From the NCBI GenBank assembly GCA_032622095.1, contig CP136069.1, positions 205,392,690 through 205,456,689 of the forward strand: a stretch of 64,000 bases of DNA, given 5' to 3'. The DNA is from Siphonodentalium dalli (Eukaryota; Mollusca; Scaphopoda; Gadilida; Siphonodentaliidae). Below the pieces are notes generated by a model. It made no database searches and had not been told where the DNA came from. It saw only the letters and a program-made list of their open reading frames with translations. Below are positions 1-11,600 of this stretch, piece by piece (position 1 is the stretch's first letter; each line of letters starts with the position of its first letter). The translations under genes were made by a program, and so were the position numbers.

Positions 1-722
1 ACATGTACTTGGCATTTTAGCGGAGACAAAATCTCTATGAATTGTTTTTAGCAAATTCATGGTTGATAAAGATGCTCCATCTCTTCCCGGTAACCACACA
101 AATTTCTATGAAATTCTTTTTGAATAATTTAATTTAGACAAGTTAGCATTATTATTCAATACACAGAAATATCTGCTGTTAAACTTATCCCTTTGGCAGG
201 TGTCGCCGCCAATATAAAAATCCACCCTGGTAAACCTGTGGGTTTATCAGGGTTAACCCCCCCTGATACACCCAGGTATGCCCTGGTAAACCCCCATGTA
301 AAAAACAATAATATTAAGAGGGATACAAATTTAACCCATTGCCGGGTAGAGCGACATTTATGTTGCCGTACAGTTGGCAGGTGGAATGACATTTATATCA
401 TTTATGGTAGTTTTAGGATAATATTATGTTACTATGTAAATGACTTCAAATATCATCTCCAAAAGGAAACGTTTCCCAGATATAATGTGAATGGACATTA
501 TTTTAATTATTTACATTGAATCGTTCTCTTAATAATGTTGTGTGTATGATTTATTTGTTATACATCTATAGGCGATTGTTATATTATTCAAGTTTATTTG
601 CAAATATATATTCATCCATGGATATGATGTCACTATATGATGTACTCACCCGCCAAAAGGTTAAAGGTGTTTAAATACAGAATGTTGCAATGTTCTAAAA
701 ATAGCAACAATCCTGTCCCAGA
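1..722. other. AT-rich stretch, no gene recognised
   Basis: No exon, transposon end or RNA gene could be supported. Around 215-300 there is a GGTAAACC / GGGTTTATCAGGGTTAACC-like partly self-complementary stretch that may be an old repeat. The open frames here on both strands look accidental. Confidence 0.4.
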
Positions 723-941
723 TCATGAAATAAAGTAATAGCAGAAGCTGATCTGGAGCTCTTTATTCCGGTCACACCAGCGTGTGATACGCTCTTCAAT
801 TTCTGACAATTTCATAGGAGTTGTGTTCGCAAGCAGATCAGCCCAAAAAAGCAAATTTCCAGGACCAACAACTCTGGTGTTTCTAACCGGATTTGATTTT
901 TTTTCAGCTGTATCATCAACTTCACTCATGGAATGCACATA
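723..941 (-). CDS. possible terminal coding exon, unrecognised protein
   Basis: On the minus strand a possible acceptor (GGTACCAG) at 942-949 is followed by an open frame to a TGA at 723-725. The translation has a protein-like composition (SMSEVDDTAEKK, then RNTRVVGPGNLLFWADLL, then KLSEIEERITRWCDRNKEL), unlike the repeat-derived frames elsewhere in the window. I do not recognise the family. The acceptor has a poor pyrimidine tract, and no partner exon was found on this strand. It lies downstream of the SNAPIN stop at 2560, so it would belong to a different gene or to a retro-copied fragment. Confidence 0.33.
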   Translation of the reverse strand, partial: YVHSMSEVDDTAEKKSNPVRNTRVVGPGNLLFWADLLANTTPMKLSEIEERITRWCDRNKELQISFCYYFIS

Positions 942-1286
942 CTGGTACCTTAATAGACTATTTTCGTTAAGAATATTTTTTGTTGAAAATTTTGCCCCCA
1001 CCCCAATGTCAAAATATAAGACTGACCCTGTCCAGTTTTTGTTCTCGCAATAAACTGACAACGATCAACACGAATGTGAAAACCAAATTTAGTTATCTGG
1101 AATGATACGGGAGAACAACAGAGTACAATCAATTTGAGGTTTGCCAAACTATGGGCGGTAACTCCGCAGGGGAAGCGCGGACACAAGTTTTGATGCCCGT
1201 GGGCAGTAGGGCATATCGAGGTGTGCATATATGTCTGAATTAATACAGAAGACTCAGGGAAGAGATACACCATCTTAAACTGTGCT

Positions 1287-1726
1287 CAAGCCTGCAAATA
1301 GTGTGTCGGTCATTTGCAGAATGAGGTCCCCAGAGGGTGAATTTAGTGACGCTATCCCGCACAGTGGGCTAGCATCACTAAATTCACCCTCTGGGAACCT
1401 CATTCTGCTTAGGCCCTCAACTGCTAGGGTAGACCTGGGATCAGATTGAAGTTACCCAGTTGAAGTTGGTGATGTTCACCCATTGGGCACCTCAATTATG
1501 CATTTGATCTGCTGCAAATTAGGGGATATAGAACTTCCCAGAAGGGAAAACTAAAAACAATGTTAATTTGATACTGTATATACTTCCCAGAAGATGAGGC
1601 CTAAGCAGAATGAGGTCTCCAGAGGGTGAATTTGGTGATGCTAGCCCACTGTGCGGGGTAGCATCACTAAATTCACCCTCTGGGGACCTCATTCTGCAAA
1701 TGACAAGCACGCTATTTGAAGGCTTG
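1287..1726. mobile_element. MITE-A, full-length copy with 8-bp target duplication
   Basis: A non-autonomous DNA transposon of 440 bp. It begins CAAGCCTGCAAATAGTGTGT and ends in the inverse. Each end carries its own hairpin with arms CAGAATGAGGTCCCCAGAGG / CCTCTGGGGACCTCATTCTG, and the two hairpins are joined by about 200 bp. It is flanked by identical 8-bp direct repeats, ACTGTGCT at 1279-1286 and 1727-1734. An 8-bp duplication fits hAT-like or other 8-bp-TSD superfamilies. There is no transposase. Confidence 0.85.
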
Positions 1727-1889
1727 ACTGTGCTGCATCAAATTGCTGATGCTTCAAATAATATTTTATGTAACATAGTAACATACTTGCATCATGTAAA
1801 CAGAAATGATATGCTGTTTCCTTTGACGTAAATCAGCTAGTGAAATCTAATACTGGTTTACATCGAAGAACGGTTTTGCCTTCCTCTTC

Positions 1890-2415
1890 TATAACAGATT
1901 ATAACCCTTTCAATACTAAATGGATTCTCCCAGTCAGTTAAAAAGTGTACATCGGTATAGTCTATTATTGATTTAATGGGATGTTAAGGTGGTAAAAGCA
2001 GAAGGTGCCCTATTTATTGAGGGAAATGATTAGATAATAATTTCAACAAACGATGTCTGGTTATCTGTTAAACTTATTATCTGAACATTTCCTATGTGAT
2101 AACTACATTTTTTTTCTTCCAGTTATCTTTTTGCATGATGATTGCACAGCTAATTATAAGAAATAAAGCACAAAACAATGAAAATTTCTTTGATCGACGT
2201 TGATTATTTTGCTACTGCCGATTCTTTAATCAAATCATATATTATTTCAAATGGTTAAACAGTAATGATATGCTGAATCCATGGATCTTATGCATTGTCA
2301 GCCACCCGCTTTTTCTTCCAGTCATTTTTTATGCATGATGATTGCACCGCATATTATAAGAAATAAAGCACAAAATGAATTTCTTTGATCAACGGTGATT
2401 TTCTTTCTATTGAAT
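1890..2415. repeat. degenerate repeat block with tandem copies
   Basis: Two related blocks lie at about 2113-2215 and 2305-2415 (both contain TTCTTCCAGT, GCATGATGATTGCAC and AAGAAATAAAGCACAAAA). A segment at 1905-2045 (ACTAAATGGATTCT, AGTCAGTTAAAAAGTGTACATC) recurs at 2707-2880, and a shorter relative is at 41943-42030. It lies in the 3' flank of SNAPIN and is probably a decayed TTAA-class MITE. Confidence 0.5.
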
Positions 2416-2559
2416 CATGTAACATCATATTTAATATTGGAATGATATGCTGTATCAATGAATCAACAAGCAGTGGCAGGTCACACAGACTGAACGGGAG
2501 AGTGAACATCCTGCTCCAGTGCGTAATATCCTCACTTATTCCCCTTGTGATTAACCCAC

Positions 2560-2655
2560 TCAGGTTGTAGGTAGACTGTGAGGTGGTGGATCGACCATCG
2601 CTTTCCGCTTCGCAGCTTCTTTTGATGCATTTGCTTGCATTTTGTTCAGTCTCTC
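2560..2655 (-). CDS. SNAPIN: SNAPIN coding exon 4 and stop
   Basis: Acceptor ATATCACAG, then ERLNKMQANASKEAAKRKAM and a proline-rich tail to TGA at 2562-2560. It aligns with human ERLRRLNHSVAKETARRRAM. Confidence 0.93.
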   Translation of the reverse strand, partial: ERLNKMQANASKEAAKRKAMVDPPPHSLPTT

Positions 2656-5600
2656 CTGTGATATAAGGTAAAGATATTGTCAACTAGAAGTGCAGCCCGG
2701 TTAAACCTTTCTACACTAAATGGATTCTACCAGTCAGTTAAAAAGTGTACATCGTAATGGTTTATCATACATTTGAAGGGATGTTAAGGTGATAAAAGTA
2801 GACAACAGATAAATAAAAGTACAAAAGGGAGCACTATTTATTGAGGGAAATGTTTAGATAATAAGTTCAACAAACAACTTGTGGTATAGGGCTGCAACGA
2901 TACAAACAACCTGTGGTATAGGGCTGCAACGATACAAACAACCTGTGGTATAGGGCTGCAACGATACACTTGGTCATGATATGATACAAATCACAATACA
3001 TGATCAACGATACGATACATATCATGATACACTAAATTAGTGTGTTCCAAATGAATACCGCCTGAATTACCAGAAACAACAATCTAGATGAGTCAAATAT
3101 ACATAGAAAACATGTAAACTGGAGAGATAATTGCAGGTTTTGATTTTTTACACTCGCCCATCTTCATCTTCGTTTGAAAGTGTATCGCGATACATTGAAT
3201 TAGTGATCACTCATTGCAGCACCTACTATAGTCAAAATTTGTCTGCTATGTTTAGCAGAGGCAAATGTTGTTTTGCAAAGTTGCAACATTTTGCTGCAGA
3301 CATTGTCTTAATGTCGCACTGTGGAAGTCTGCAGACAACAAACCACATTATTGAATGCCCAGTACTACTGAGATAACAATGACTACACATGTATATAGCA
3401 GTTGAGGCCTCAGCAGAATGAGGTTACCAGAGGGTGAATTTGGTGACTAAATAGTCACTAAATTAACCCTCTGTTGACCTCATTCTGCAAATGATATATG
3501 TGACCCGCCATATCAAATCCAGTCGGAAGCCGGGATTTTTTTACCCTGTGCCAATGCATTCTCTTATATATGCGAGTCGACCATAGGTCGCCTCGCATAT
3601 ATAAGAGAATGCATTGGCCTAACAATTTTAATAATTTTTTCTTGTATTCTTTAACAATTTTATAATTTCACCCATACAGAGCCCCAGACAAACATGAGCA
3701 GACGACACTCTTCTATGTGCTTCTATATATATGTGTGGGGCTCCCTGCAGGGTAATGGATGTTTTTTTATTTTATGTCCTAAAAATTGTAAGAAACATTT
3801 ATTTAAAAAACATGATAAAAAATTGTTAAGCCAATGCATTCTCTTATATATGCGAGGCGACCTATGGTCGACTCGCATATATAAGAGAATGCATTGGCAC
3901 AGGGTAAATAAATCTCGACTTCCGACTGGATTTGATATGGCGGGTCATATATGCACTATTTCAAGGCATGGAGTACTAACCTGTACATTCTGTAGGATAT
4001 TATTAACGAGCATCACTCTCCGTCTCGAGTTGTTTATTTTCTTCACATACGGCTCCAAATCCATCCCAACATCCTGGTTATCACATATCTTCTTCAAATC
4101 TGTAGAAAGATGTAGATGAAGATCTAGTTAAGTGCCGAAAAGGATAAACATGGCAACCATTTAGGAAGTCATGAATCAAGCGCTAGCAACTGATGACGCT
4201 TCCGGTGTCATTTCAACCTTTCCAAAATATGGGAACTCTTTGTTAACGTTCAAAATTATCTATTTTGGCTATTCAACTTTACTTTGGTATGTACGTTCCA
4301 AATATTTTCCAAATGTCTGTAAACCGCTCCTAGATCATGACTCACAAATCTTGTATCATGATGGACGGGGAAACCTGTATCTGTACAAATTGGGCAACAG
4401 AACCATAAACCACCCCCATATCTTTAATATGCTTTGCAGCTACGTTCCTTTTCCATCATGATATGCACACACCCGTTTTATGCACATATCAAATGAAAAA
4501 TTATATTTATAGCGACAGAATTATCAGTCATTTTACTATTCTATATCCTTTGTAGACTTATAGACTTTGTAGACTTATACCAGTCGATCCTTCATACTAG
4601 TATTTTCCTGCTAGTCCGTGGGGTCGGTGTGGTGCTATCCACCCAGTTTGTAGTTACTAGGTCTTGACATCCCCTTTGCCATTTGACATAAACCATAAAA
4701 CAAGTCTGATTATAGCGTGTCTGTCATTTGCAGAATGAGGTCCACAGAGAGTGAATTTAGTGACGCTATCCTGCATAGCAGGCTAGAATCACTAAATTCA
4801 CCCTCTGGGGGCCTCATTCTGCTTAGGCCTAATATTCTCTGGAAAGTTTCTTTGTTATAAAATTTCTATAGAAACTTAGATTCTATTTCTTTATTAGTTT
4901 AGTTTCTCTATATCCCCAAATTGGCAGATGACATATTGCATAATCGAGGTTCCCAATCACATCACAATATGTACCATTTGGGAACTTCAATCTGAGTCTA
5001 TGTCTCCTATAGCAGATGAGGCCAAGCAGAATGAGGTTCCTAGAGGGTGAATTTAGTGATGCTAGCCCACTATCCGGGATAGCATCACTAAATTCACCTT
5101 CTGGGGACCTCATTCTGCAAATGACAGACACGCTCAGGCTTGATGTAGATTAACCCTTTCTTTTCTCCCATAATTTATAAATAAATGGAATTAGGGCTGC
5201 ATCGATTCATCGCGATACACTTGTATCGCTATACGCTGTCAAACGATATGCGTATCGTATCGTGCAAAGTGTATCGCGTTACAAAAAGTCACCCCTTTTT
5301 TGTCATCGAATGGAAAAATAACCCATATTTATTGTTTTTGTTAATGCAATTTAGGTAGAAAATCATGCAGAACATACGGTAAGTCATGCAAAGAGTAAAA
5401 TTCAAGACAGCAACTGGCAGCCATGTTTTTCAACAAGTTTGGAAAAAGTTTATGGTTAGCACAGCGGGCTAGCATCACTATGGGAAGCTTAGTCCTCATC
5501 TTCTGGGAAGTATCTATAATCTCAAATTAACATTGTTTTTAGTTACTTTTTCCCTTATGTTCAGTTTCTATATCCCCTAATTTGCAGAAGATAAAATGCA

Positions 5601-8600
5601 TAATCGAGGTGACTAATGGGTGATCATCACCGACTTCAACTGGGGAACTTCAATTTGATCCTAGGTTTCCCATAGCAGTTGAGGCCTAAGCAGAATGAGG
5701 TTCCCAGAGGGTGAATTTGGTGATGCTAGCCCACTGTGCAGGGTAGCATCACTAAATTACCCTCTGGGGACCTCATTCTGCAAATGTCAGACACACTTGA
5801 TCCAGACTTGGTGATTAGTGGGTGAACTTCCACTGCGAAACTTCAATCTGATCCTTGGTCACCTATATCAGTTGAGATCTAAGCAGAATGAGGTTCCCAG
5901 AGGGTGAATTTAGTGATGCTAGCTCACCATGCAGGATATCGTCAATAAATTCACCCTCTGAGGACCTCATTTTGCAAATGACAGACACACTATATCAAGG
6001 CTTGCATCTTATCTGAATTTCAAATACAAGTTTGTGCCCGAGCAATTTTGTTGCAACAACAATTTTTGCATGATTACCAGCAGCATAGTTACTAACAAGA
6101 TGATCAGTATTTTTACACAGATAGATTAAAGCCCCATGTTAATTTTAAACAAAATTTTTTGTTTTAGAATTGCAGCAATTGTTATTGTTATTTCCTTCAA
6201 AACATGCAGGCATTATGTACATTTGTCCCCACATGCAGTACTAACTAGCAATCTGATTGCCTACAATGCCATATTTAAATCACCATCACCTTTGACAGCG
6301 GGGCATAAGTGAACATTCACAAAACTTCGAGGGAATATAAGCACATGAAACATGAATGACCCTTTAACTGGAAGTTTCCACCAATCGTGACGTTGTTTTA
6401 GCACACAGAGTTTCCATAGGTCGGCTACTGAATTATTCATATTGTTGTGAATTAATCTGAGAACCTATGAAAACACACTTTAATTAAGATGACGTGGCTA
6501 TTGTTGTGGGGACAAAATCATTATCTCTGGCAACATCATGGGGTACATAGAGATTTAATACGTGGATGTCTCTTTTTGAACCCCTATCCTCAAAATCGAC
6601 ATCAATGTATTAAATCTTCCTTTGTGTTGCCAAAGATAACTAATAATATCCTCAGGAAACAAGAGCTACGCTGGGCGTGCAATATACGCCCTCTCTTGGG
6701 TCGGCGGAAACTGGTAAAAAAGGGGAATAACTCTGGTAAAAATTGGCGGACGGAACTCAAATTTGAACTTGACCTGTGTTTTGGTGGGAGAAAATAATAT
6801 ACCAAATTATCATTGAATCCGATAAGCTCTAGTAAAGTTATCATCCGGACAACAAATTTCAAGGATTTTCTAAGTCAAATTACGTCAAATAAGGGGCATA
6901 ACTCCGGTGAAAATTGGCGGACGGAACCCAAATTCGAACTCGAGCTGTCTTTTCTCCTAATAAACCCACATACCAAATTTGATTGAAATCGGTTCACTCT
7001 AACTAAAGTTATCATCCGGACAACAAATTTCAGGGATTTTCTAAGTCAAATTACGTCAAAAAAGGGGCCATAACTCTCGCAAAAATTATCGGATTAAAAC
7101 GAAATTCGGACTTGAGCTGTATTTTGATATATGTAATCCACAAAAAAAAACGGTTTTGCGTATAAACATTCCAAAATCGAGTTATCATCCGGAAACCAAA
7201 AAACATAAGAAAACTGAATTTTCATGAGTCGAAAAAGGGGCATAACTCTGCCAAAAATGGTCGGACAGAACCCAAGTTCGAACTTGACCTGTGTTTTGGT
7301 GGGAGAAAGTAATATACCAAATTTGGATTCATTCCAATAAACTATACTAAAGTTATCATCCGGACAACAAATTTCAAGGATTTTCTAAGTCAAAAAACGT
7401 TAAATAAGGGGCATAACTCCGGTGAAAATTGGCGGGCGGAACCCAAATTCGAACTTGAACTTACTTTCGGGTAATAAACCCACATAACAAATTTTACTAA
7501 TTTTGGTTCACTCTTAACTAAAGTTATCATCCGGACAACAGGTTAACCGACGGACGCCCGGACGCCCGCCCGCCCGGACGGACAGACCAATACTATAATA
7601 CGGCCTTTTTTTCAAAAGGGCATATAAAAACTGCTGACATAACCATAGCCAATGTCCTATAATTATCCCCATATTATATCTTTTCCCTGTATCTCAGATG
7701 TCATGAACACAAAATGCACTTATCGCAAATATAACATAAAACATTAATTTGAAAATGAAAATATGTCACTAGAAACAATCCAATCGAAGAAAGTCCTGCA
7801 TGAATATTTCATATGATATGACCATAATGGTCATGCCATGAATCTCTACTCTAGCTAATGCCCGTAGAGAACATATTCCGCCACTACAAAACCTGGGAAC
7901 TTTTTTAAGTTTTAACTGGGAACCTTATAAGAGTCGAAATATAATGCGGGGAACATATTTCTTATTTATTATCTGTTCCTCAATAAAGTAATTCACTGCA
8001 GATGAAGGTCCCAAATAAAAATTTCACGATTCGAGTGACTTTGCTTTGCTTACAATTATGGAATTTCTCTTGGGTAATTAATTCAATGTCTATTGCAATA
8101 TCTGCTCACAAAAGTTACAGAAAAGCATGCAATTTCGAGTTGGGACTTTCACCTATAGTGAAGTACATTATAAAAGGCCCATTTAATTTTTGAGTCACTG
8201 ATTATTTTTTTTATAGGGACTTGATATACGGTTTTAATAACAATCGATGACATAAAGTATGATTAAAATATCATAATTCATCACCATTTGGAATTTCTGT
8301 GTATCCGAAGGTGCCCATATAATAATAGAAAATAGCTGAAATCATAGCAACATTTCCCCCCATTTCACTCCCAGAATGCAACATAATTCAAACTTAGATA
8401 TAGAGTTATTTCCCTTCCATTGAAAATAATGCACTTGTAGACCTGGAGTACAGCCCAGATGAAACTTAAGCACAGAAACACGTCGGTATCTCAACAAAAA
8501 CAATATGTTCACAGTTTATTATAATTGGATAAGTTGATAATACAATGTTTTGGAGCTTCCTCTTTCAAATGGTATATAATATGGCATACATTTGATATAA

Positions 8601-11600
8601 TATGATATGGGGGTTCGAAAATTAAGTGGGCTTTTCAGGAACAGATAATAACTGAGAAATATATTCCCCATGTTATTTTTCTGACTTTATAACGTTTCCT
8701 GTCAAATGTTCAAAATTTCCCACATTTTGTACTAGTGGAAAATGATCTCTACGGGTGTTAGCCAGAGTAAAGATTCATAACATGATCTAACGACCATAAT
8801 AATTACCTTCAGCAAGTAGGTCAATCTGTTGTCTCAATTCCACTTGGCTCTCTCTGTAATTAGAATGAAGGAGATAATTGCAGATAATATTCAATGCAGC
8901 TGTACAAAATTATAATTACCTTCAGATAAAAATTCACCCTAAAATAAACATGTCAGTCCATGCTATAATTTCCACGTAAATCGGCTGAGTAACTCACAAT
9001 GTTTTTTTCAAGCAAGAATGATGTAATTTTCTTTTCATGGGCTCAAATTCAGCTCATCGTTTTCCTGGTCAATTATATATTTTTTTTAAATAATTTTTAA
9101 TGGGATCAAAAACATTGATTAGGCCAAAACAAAATGAATGCGTGTTTCCCGTAACCCGACCGACCGTCTTCAAAACCCCCCGACCCAAGTTCATATTTAT
9201 TGGTTTTAAATTAAAAAAATCAATCTATAAACCGACCAACCGCACTGATAACCAAACTATGTACGTGTGGTTCCATTTTATCTGATTCACCTCGCGAGAT
9301 AAATGATATCTTTGATATATTTATATATTTTTCGCAAAGCCACATCGTCACTCTATCAGAAAGTCAAATTACGACCTGACAGAATACCAGAAGATCACGA
9401 GTTATCGTTCCTCTTCGCTGACCAGAAGCACGTGTTTGTGTTGACATGGAGTATTTATATTGAACATGGATGTTCTCCGAGGTTGATTCGATCCGAAATT
9501 CGAACGCAGGAACAAGTTCATCTCAACTATGGCAAATCGGGCCATGTTTATGCATCGATTAGAAAGATTTCTACCACTTGAAAGTATAAAACAGGTTTAT
9601 ATCGGCATTCCACAGCACTGTATATGGTAAGGAGGGTTTCTATCACTTTTGGAAGTAGCAATATACGCGACAATACCGTTTATCCGACCAAAATCGGTGC
9701 AGTAAGTCAGAAAATCAACGTTGACGGCCGTACTGCGCTATTCCGTAGCGAATTACTGTCTCCCCCCCCCCCCCCTTAGGCATGTATATGAGGTATATAT
9801 ATATTTCAATATGTTTTTGCTACAAATTCCCTGTGGGTCATTGTATGGTGTTTGATGGTGGTTATAGGCATGGCCCACACGAGACCATACAAAAATAAAA
9901 TGAAAAAATAAAATAAAATGGAAAGCCTACCGCCCGCCCCTATTTTTATTGGGCTCGTTACGGGAAACACGCAATCATTTTGTTTTGGCCTTAATACATC
10001 ACAAAACTGTAATGACATCAAATTCATGAACATTTTTAGTACACTTAAGGTAAAAAGTTTACATGACATATGAAGAAAATACTGTCATATAATATAATTC
10101 TGGTCAATTAGTTAGGTGCTCTCATTCTGGACACCTCGACCTGGAATAAAATCTCAATTTGCCTAGCCACCAGTCCAGAATGTATGTCTTCGAAGTCAGT
10201 CCCGATTTTATTGCTATACTAGTAGGGTGTTAATAAATTTCAGTTAAAGTATGTTACACAGAAATATTGCAGGTGCAATTCTCTAGTTGTATATGCTATA
10301 CACATGTACATATCGATCGATATTAAATGTTTTATTAATTGAAATAAATTGTTTCCGTAGTAGTTATGTGTATGCGCAAAAATAATTATGCAGTTTACAG
10401 TTGATCATTATTTTGATCCGGTTAGTAATACATGTACGTGTAAACCCACAATGCATTTTGCGAAAAATTGGGTACATAAAGATTTACATATGTATATTAA
10501 GTTATTAACCACCATACCGATAAAACACAATGAACCAATAACAAAATGCTAGCCCCTTTTGGACAGTTGTCCCTTATATGTATGTGACCTCTAATAATAT
10601 GAAATTAACATATTAGTCCTTCGATTTTGAAAAATGCAGGTAAGCAGTTTATTGTGCGTCAGATTTTGGATCCAGACGCGCCTAAAGCCGTAAATGGCTC
10701 CTTCATTGTACACCAACAGATACAGAACCAAAGAGGGATAACTCTTGAATGGAAATTGTGAATGTCAATGAACCCTCTTTTGAAAGCCCTCCTGGTGACA
10801 AACGTGCAGACCAACTAATTTCATTGAGATACAATAACCCATGGTTGAGATATATGAGGATGAATGCATGGACAGATGCATGTACATGTATATATCTAAT
10901 CCAGTATACCCCCATATCTTGGCAATCTCACATGACTTCCCTGTCAAGGATCAAGGAAATTTTGGGCTGAAGTTTGTTAGAATGTATCAAGTAGATATCC
11001 AGTATACCCCCACCCCACCCCCATATCTTGGCAATTTCGCAAGACTTCCCAGTCAAGGAAATTTTGGGCCGAAGTTTGTTAGAATGTACCGCCAACCTCC
11101 CCCAAGCACACCCACACAGTCTAAAAACATTGGGCGACAACGGGGAAGTTGTATGATATTGCCCTAGTTGGTGGACCCAACTATTCAAACATAGCTAAAC
11201 GCTCTCGAATATGGAATATGGATAAATGGAGCTTTGCTCTGAATCATATTACAAACGTCAGAATCTGTATCTGTATCTAAAGATATTACAGTGCAGGAAC
11301 CAATTCTGGTTGTAGACGCACTGGTCATATACATGAATCATATTACAAACGTCAGGTTTACGGCCTAGATATTGCCCATATCTTTTCAATGGGGGTATAA
11401 CTATAAAAGTTTAAATTCAGGATGTGCATGGCATGTGACATGATGGTGATGACATCGATCGATGTTTTGTCTATGGATATCCTTGACCTTTGCACAGAAA
11501 ATTTCTTGTTTTCATTTTCAATGAGCTGCTCAAGGCTGATTTTTGCACAAGAAAAATATCGTTATCCGCGCTCACCTCACGGATTTCACTTTATCGTCGA

